Origin: Gnetum montanum
Lineage: Eukaryota; Streptophyta; Gnetopsida; Gnetales; Gnetaceae
DNA: 64,000 nt
Direction: 5' to 3'
Assembly: GCA_015680685.1 (NCBI GenBank)
Contig: MNCI01004594.1
Location: forward strand, 278,177-342,176
The notes beneath the pieces were generated by a model. That model was not told the DNA's origin. It made no database searches and saw only the letters and a program-made list of their open reading frames with translations. A program made the translations under genes and the position numbers. Shown in pieces: positions 59,357 to 64,000 of this stretch (position 1 is its first letter; each line of letters opens with the position of its first letter).

Positions 59357-59615
59357 ACATTGTTGGTAAACTTGGCTTCTAAAAGGGGGAGGTAACTTCT
59401 AGTAGCTAAATATATCAAATAAAATTTTCTTCCAATAAGTTCAACAGCTTTTAGTTTTCATTGCATGGAAGTGCATGTTACAAGCCATCACAGTGTTGGC
59501 AAACCTGGCTTTTAGAAGGGGAGGCACCTTCTGGTAGCCAAATGTATCAAATAAAAAAAATTTAGTAGGTTTTGAAGCTTTTGATTCCAATTGCATGAAA
59601 TTGATAGTTCTAGGC
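59357..59615. repeat. 134-bp array resumed after element E
   Basis: Two units with GTTGGTAAACTTGGCTTCTA, GGGGAGG-A-CTTCTRGTAGC and CATTGCATGGAAGTG words match units at 52,300-52,550. Confidence 0.7.
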
Positions 59616-60702
59616 TAATGAGTCATGATTTTCTTAGCTTTGATATTAGATCCTTGATAATGGGTACATGATATTAGGTCCCAAGAAATGATGTCAAATA
59701 TCCGCTATCATCTCTTCTGTGCTAGCCTAGAAATACAACACTCAAGTGCACAATTGGGACATAGCTTAGTCTTATATTTTAGTTAGATTTTTCATAGATT
59801 ATTGATTTCCAATTCTATTATTTCCTAGTGCATGCCCATAGTGTGATGTTTGTAATTGTACGGCATCCTTATTTGAGTGTAACATACTTGGACATGTTAC
59901 ATGATCGAAAATAAATATCAAGATTACTTCCATCATTGTAGCATTCACTTAGATTTATTATTTCTTTTAATTTCTTAATGTTTACTATTTTCCTTAGTTA
60001 ATATTTTCATTTATTATTCTTTATTATTCTTGCAATTAAGTAAAATAAGTATGACCAATCATGAGCGCTTAAGTGTAATTACTTAATAGCCCAGCAGTAT
60101 ATCATTTGATACACCCAATGACGTACATTTGGTAATTCCAATAGTAGTTAAATGAAGTCCAAGGTGTGTGCGAATGGTTAGGAACAAAAACCCATAACAC
60201 ATAGGCTAGTTTATATATTACTTTCCACTATTAATTAGCTTAATTAATTAATCTCTTTATTATCATTAATACTAGCTTAGGACCAGACAACATCAATCAT
60301 CATATGCCTTACTTTGGACTAAACCACACATGACAAAGCTATCACTAGTCCAAGTGGGAAGATAGCACATATTGGTTTAGTAGCCTAGACGATATATGAT
60401 CCAAGGACAAAAGAAGAAAAGTTGTAGGCACTACTCAACCACTACAAATTTTAGAAGCCTAGCAATAAAGAGAAGTAACTAATGGAGGAGCCACCACCTC
60501 CAGGAACTACATGAGCTTTCCAAAATTTATCTTGCAATGTTATGTCCAATTTTTTTAAAATACCATTGTAGCATTTAAGAGTCCATTTGTTTGTTTGATT
60601 TTTTAGTCAATCAATAATTTCATACCTTCCCAATATTTTGTAAAGAACTTGTTCCTTATTTTGTTTAACTTGAGGATGAGTTTTCATTCAATCATGGGGG
60701 TA
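59616..60702 (+). repeat. LTR-plus-polypurine-tract unit 1
   Basis: It starts TAATGAGTCATG (decayed TGATGAG). A LTR-like part with a decayed TATA (CCTAGAAATACAAC) is followed by about 330 bp of former internal 3' sequence and TTGAGGATGAGTTTTCATTC, ATCATGGGGGTA (polypurine tract). No primer-binding site is present. Confidence 0.75.
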
Positions 60703-61790
60703 TGACGAGTCATGATTTTGTTAGCTCGAATATTAGAGCCTTAATATCAAGTATGCAATATTAGGTCCAAAAAAAAATGTTGAATATCTGATATCATCCC
60801 TTGCATGCTAGCCTATAAATACAACACTCAGGTGCATGGTTGGTACATAGCTTACTATTAGATTTCAATTAGTTGTTTCATAGATTTTTGATTTCTAGTT
60901 CTATTATTTCCTAATGCATGCCCACACTGTGATGTTTGTAATTTTACAACATGCTTATTTGAGTGTGACGTACTTGGACATGTTACATGATCGAAAAGAA
61001 AGATTGAGATTACTTTCATCATTACAACATCCACTTAGATTTATTATTGCTTTTATTTGCTTAAATGTTTACTATTTTCATTAGTTAATGTTTTCATTTA
61101 TTATTCTTTGTTATTCTTGTCATTAAGAAGAATGAGTATGACTAATCACAAGCACTTAAGTGTAATTACTTGGTAGCCACGCAATGTATCATTTGGTATG
61201 CCCAGTGACATATGCTTGGTAATTCTAGTGGTAGTTACACAAAGTCTAAGGCATGTGTAGATAGTTAGAAATGGATACCATCACATGTAGGCTAGTTTAG
61301 ATTTTACTTTCCAATGTTAATTAGCTTAATTAATCAATCTCTTTATTATTATTAGGAGTAGCTTAGGGCCAAACAACATCAATCATGATATGCCTCACTT
61401 TGGACTAAATCATATGTGACAAAAACACCACTAGTCTAAATGGGAAGATAGCACATATCGAATTAGTGGCATGGATGGTACATGATCTAAGGATCAAAGA
61501 AGAAAAGTTGCAAGCACTACTCAACTTCTACAAATTTCAGAATCTTGGCAACAAAGGGAAGCAACTGATGGAGGAGCCATCACCTCCTGGAACTACATGA
61601 GCTTCCCTAATTTTGTCTTATAATGTTGTATCCAAATTTTTGTAAAACACCACTATGGCATGTAAGAGTCCATTTTTTTGTTTGATTATTTGAGTTAGTC
61701 AATAATTCCATAGCTTCCCAACATTTTGTAAAGCACCTATTCCTTATTTTATTTAACTTGAAGATGAGTTTTCATTCAGTCATGGGGGTA
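60703..61790 (+). repeat. LTR-plus-polypurine-tract unit 2
   Basis: Head-to-tail copy of unit 1, 1,088 bp. It begins TGACGAGTCATG directly after unit 1's polypurine tract, has the TATA box GCCTATAAATACAAC at 60,811, and ends CATGGGGGTA. Confidence 0.78.
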
Positions 61791-62589
61791 TGATGAGTTA
61801 TAATTTTGTTAGCTATGATATTGGATATCTGATATTGGAGCCTTAATATTAGGTACATGATATCAGGTCCTAAGAAATTATGTTAAACATCTAATATCAT
61901 CTCTTCCATGATATCCTATAAATACAACACTTGGGTGCATAGTGGAAACATAGCTTAGTTTTAGATTTTAGTTAGCTTTCTCATATATCGTTGATTTATA
62001 GTTCTATTATTTTCTAATGCATGCTCACATTGTGATGTTTGTAATTGTATGGTATCCTTATTTGAGTGTAATGTACTTGGACACGTTACATGATCAAAAT
62101 AAATATTGAGATTACTTTTATCATTGCAACATCAACTTAGATTTATTATTGCTTTTAATTGCTTAAATGTTTGATGTTTTCCTTAGTTAATTTTTCATTT
62201 ATTATTGTTTATTATTATTTCCATTAAGTGGAATGAGTATGACTAATTGTGAGTGCTTAAGTGTAATTACATGGTAGCCTAGTAGTGTATCGTTTGGTAT
62301 GCCCAGTGACATATGCTTAGTAATTTCAGTGGTAGTTACACAAAGTCCAAAGCATGTGCAGATGGTTAGGAATGAATACTCATCACATGTAGGCTAGTTT
62401 AGATTTTATTTTCCACTATTAATTAGTGTAATTAATCAATATCTTTATTATCATTAGGAGTAGATTAAGGTCAAAAAAACATCAATCATCATATGCCTCA
62501 CTTTGAACTAAACCATTCATGATAAAGCTATCACTAATTTAAGTGGGAAGATAGTACACATCAATTCAATAGCCTAGATAGTACATGAT
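61791..62589 (+). repeat. LTR-plus-polypurine-tract unit 3 (3' truncated)
   Basis: It starts TGATGAGTTATAATTTTG and follows units 1-2 until about 62,589, where the LTR of element G begins. Its polypurine tract is therefore absent. TATA box at 61,917. Confidence 0.75.
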
Positions 62590-63434
62590 TGATGAATCAT
62601 AGTTTGCTAGGTCCCAATATTGAGTACACAATATTGGGTACTTGATATTGCATCCTAGACACAATATCGTGATTTTTGTGTTGGCCTATAAATACAGCAC
62701 TTAGGCACATAGTGAAATCATTATGAGAACAAGGAGTCTTTTGGGGTTGACTCTTTTGTTAGTTTTTAGTTCTTTTCCCAAGTGCATGCCCACAGTGTGA
62801 TGCTTGTAATTGTATGAAACCTTTGTTCGGGTGTGACGTACTTTGACATGCACATGATCAGCAATAAAGATCAAGATTACTCCATCATTGTAGCATTCGC
62901 TTAACTTTTAAGTTGTTTTAATTATTTATCACTTATTGTTGTTTTCTTAGTTAATATTTATTTTATTTCATTTAGTATTCCTATTGTTAATGTGGAATGA
63001 GTACATCTTAATCATGAACATTTAAGTGTAACTATGTGATCACCTAGTAGCGTATCAAGTAGTGCTTCAAGTGATGTGCTCTTTGTAATCCTAGAAGTAG
63101 TACACAAAGTCCAAGTTGTGTATAGATGATTAGGAATAGATGCTCATTGCACTTAGGCTAGCTTAGATTTTATTTCCTATTTCTTATTAGCTTAATTAAG
63201 TTACTTCTCACTGCCCTTATGAATAGCATAGTAGTAGGAACCACATCATACACCTCACTCTGGACTAAATCATACATGACAAAGCAAATACTAATCCAAG
63301 TAGAAAGAAAGCGAATTGCAATTAACATATAACTATCTAGGTGCCACAACTAGTCTATCTATAGAGTTCAACCAAATCACACATACACGCTCATATTCAT
63401 ATGGTTGAGTGTAGGGGTACCTCACCACTCATCA
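62590..63434 (+). repeat. 5' LTR of element G
   Basis: It starts TGATGAATCATAG and ends CCACTCATCA. It has a TATA box, GGCCTATAAATACAGC, at 62,684. Its last 25 bases match the E LTR end (minus strand at 58,421-58,445). Confidence 0.78.
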
Positions 63435-63435
63435 T

Positions 63436-63454
63436 TGGCACCATTGAAGGGGAC
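63436..63454 (+). other. Primer-binding site of element G (Asp tRNA type)
   Basis: TGGCACCATTGAAGGGGAC begins one base after the LTR. It is TGGCGCCGTTGCCGGGGAC with CG decay and two more changes. Confidence 0.75.
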
Positions 63455-63584
63455 AATGCTAGTTATCTAGATTAGTTATATCATACAAGATTGTTGTAAC
63501 AGGGTATTAACAATATATCTTTTAGAAAAATAAATTAAATTCAATTAATTCATACATAATTCATGACAATTTCTCTTTCACAAG

Positions 63585-64000
63585 ACAATGATAACAAAAC
63601 ATCTAGTGAGGCAATTCATTGGAGAACCAATGAAATTTATGATGAAGAAGAAGTTTGGAGTACTCAATCTTATGCAGGAGTTTCATATGTTCATGGACAT
63701 CCCAATGATACTTAAGGACTTTTCTCATCCAACTTAGATACCTCTAAGGAAGATGGGACATCCCATAGAATGAGGGGGCTCATAAGACTTAGGACCTTCT
63801 CAATGGGTAGCACGAGTACATTAAGGGATGATTAGGAGACTTACAAAAGTTATGAAAATTCTTCCAATTCCCTATCTTTCTTTGCCCTTTCAACATTGGA
63901 TTGTGACATAGATGACTATTCCTTAAAGGGTCAGCATAGAAATAAAAATCAAACCTGCAAGCAAAATCAGGAATGCCAACATGAACATAGACAACATCAT
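63585..64000 (+). pseudogene. gag: Gag start of element G (partial, decayed)
   Basis: One frame reads HWRTNEIYDEEEVWSTQSYA, HGHPND, then a Ser/Thr/Arg-rich part and a Gln/His/Lys-rich part to the window edge, with two stops. The acidic start, the Y-x-H-x-x-P word and the Arg/Ser-rich part parallel the Gag start of element E. The capsid part would lie beyond the edge. Confidence 0.55.

Larger units (their letters stand above)
62590..64000 (+). mobile_element. Element G: Athila-like element, left end (runs off the window)
   Basis: LTR 62,590-63,434, primer-binding site 63,436, then a gag start related to that of element E. The rest lies beyond base 64,000. Confidence 0.75.

Overview
The window looks like intergenic nuclear DNA from a plant with a very large, repeat-rich genome. 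A conifer or other gymnosperm is my best guess. This is inferred from old nested LTR retrotransposons of the Ty3/gypsy Tat/Ogre and Athila-like types, LTR pairs differing by about 13 %, and very AT-rich decayed sequence. I see no intact host gene. Almost every coding stretch is broken by stops at former Gln (CAG/CAA) or Arg (CGA) codons, the mark of C-to-T decay of methylated DNA.

Left half (1-39.1 kb): three nested retroelements. Element A, a gypsy element on the + strand, is the target; its interior is split into 1-228 and 33,701 onward, and its pol region runs to 37.9 kb. Inside it sits element B (229-33,695), bounded by the 5-bp duplication GATAT and LTRs of about 1.5 kb. Inside B's leader sits element C (1,804-11,156), bounded by the duplication CCTAT and LTRs of about 1.6 kb. 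B and C share Gag, an unusual primer-binding site, a 30-40 bp tandem-repeat motif and a hairpin over the polypurine tract. C has only gag-pro. B has gag-pro at 11.8-15.4 kb and RT-RNase H-archaeal-type RNase H-integrase at 28.75-31.9 kb.

The 13 kb between B's protease and RT are the strangest part. They hold short motif repeats at both ends, a family of elements with about 200-bp terminal inverted repeats (16.1-20.2 kb), a decayed multi-exon gene on the minus strand (20.2-23.3 kb), and an array of about 15 units of 190 bp (25.3-28.2 kb). A 3' splice-like site lies directly before RT, so this may be a hugely expanded version of the pro/RT intron known in Ogre elements.

Middle (39-49 kb): AT-rich relics, with a complete but apparently non-coding LTR element F (43,547-48,446, minus strand, duplication AATCT) and three tRNA-like (SINE-like) sequences.

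Right part (49-64 kb): a degenerate satellite-like array of a 134-bp unit (from 49.13 kb) is interrupted by element E (52,557-59,356, minus strand, gag only) and resumes after it. Next come three head-to-tail units of up to 1.09 kb, each an LTR fragment plus a polypurine tract. The window ends in the LTR, primer-binding site and gag start of a related element G.
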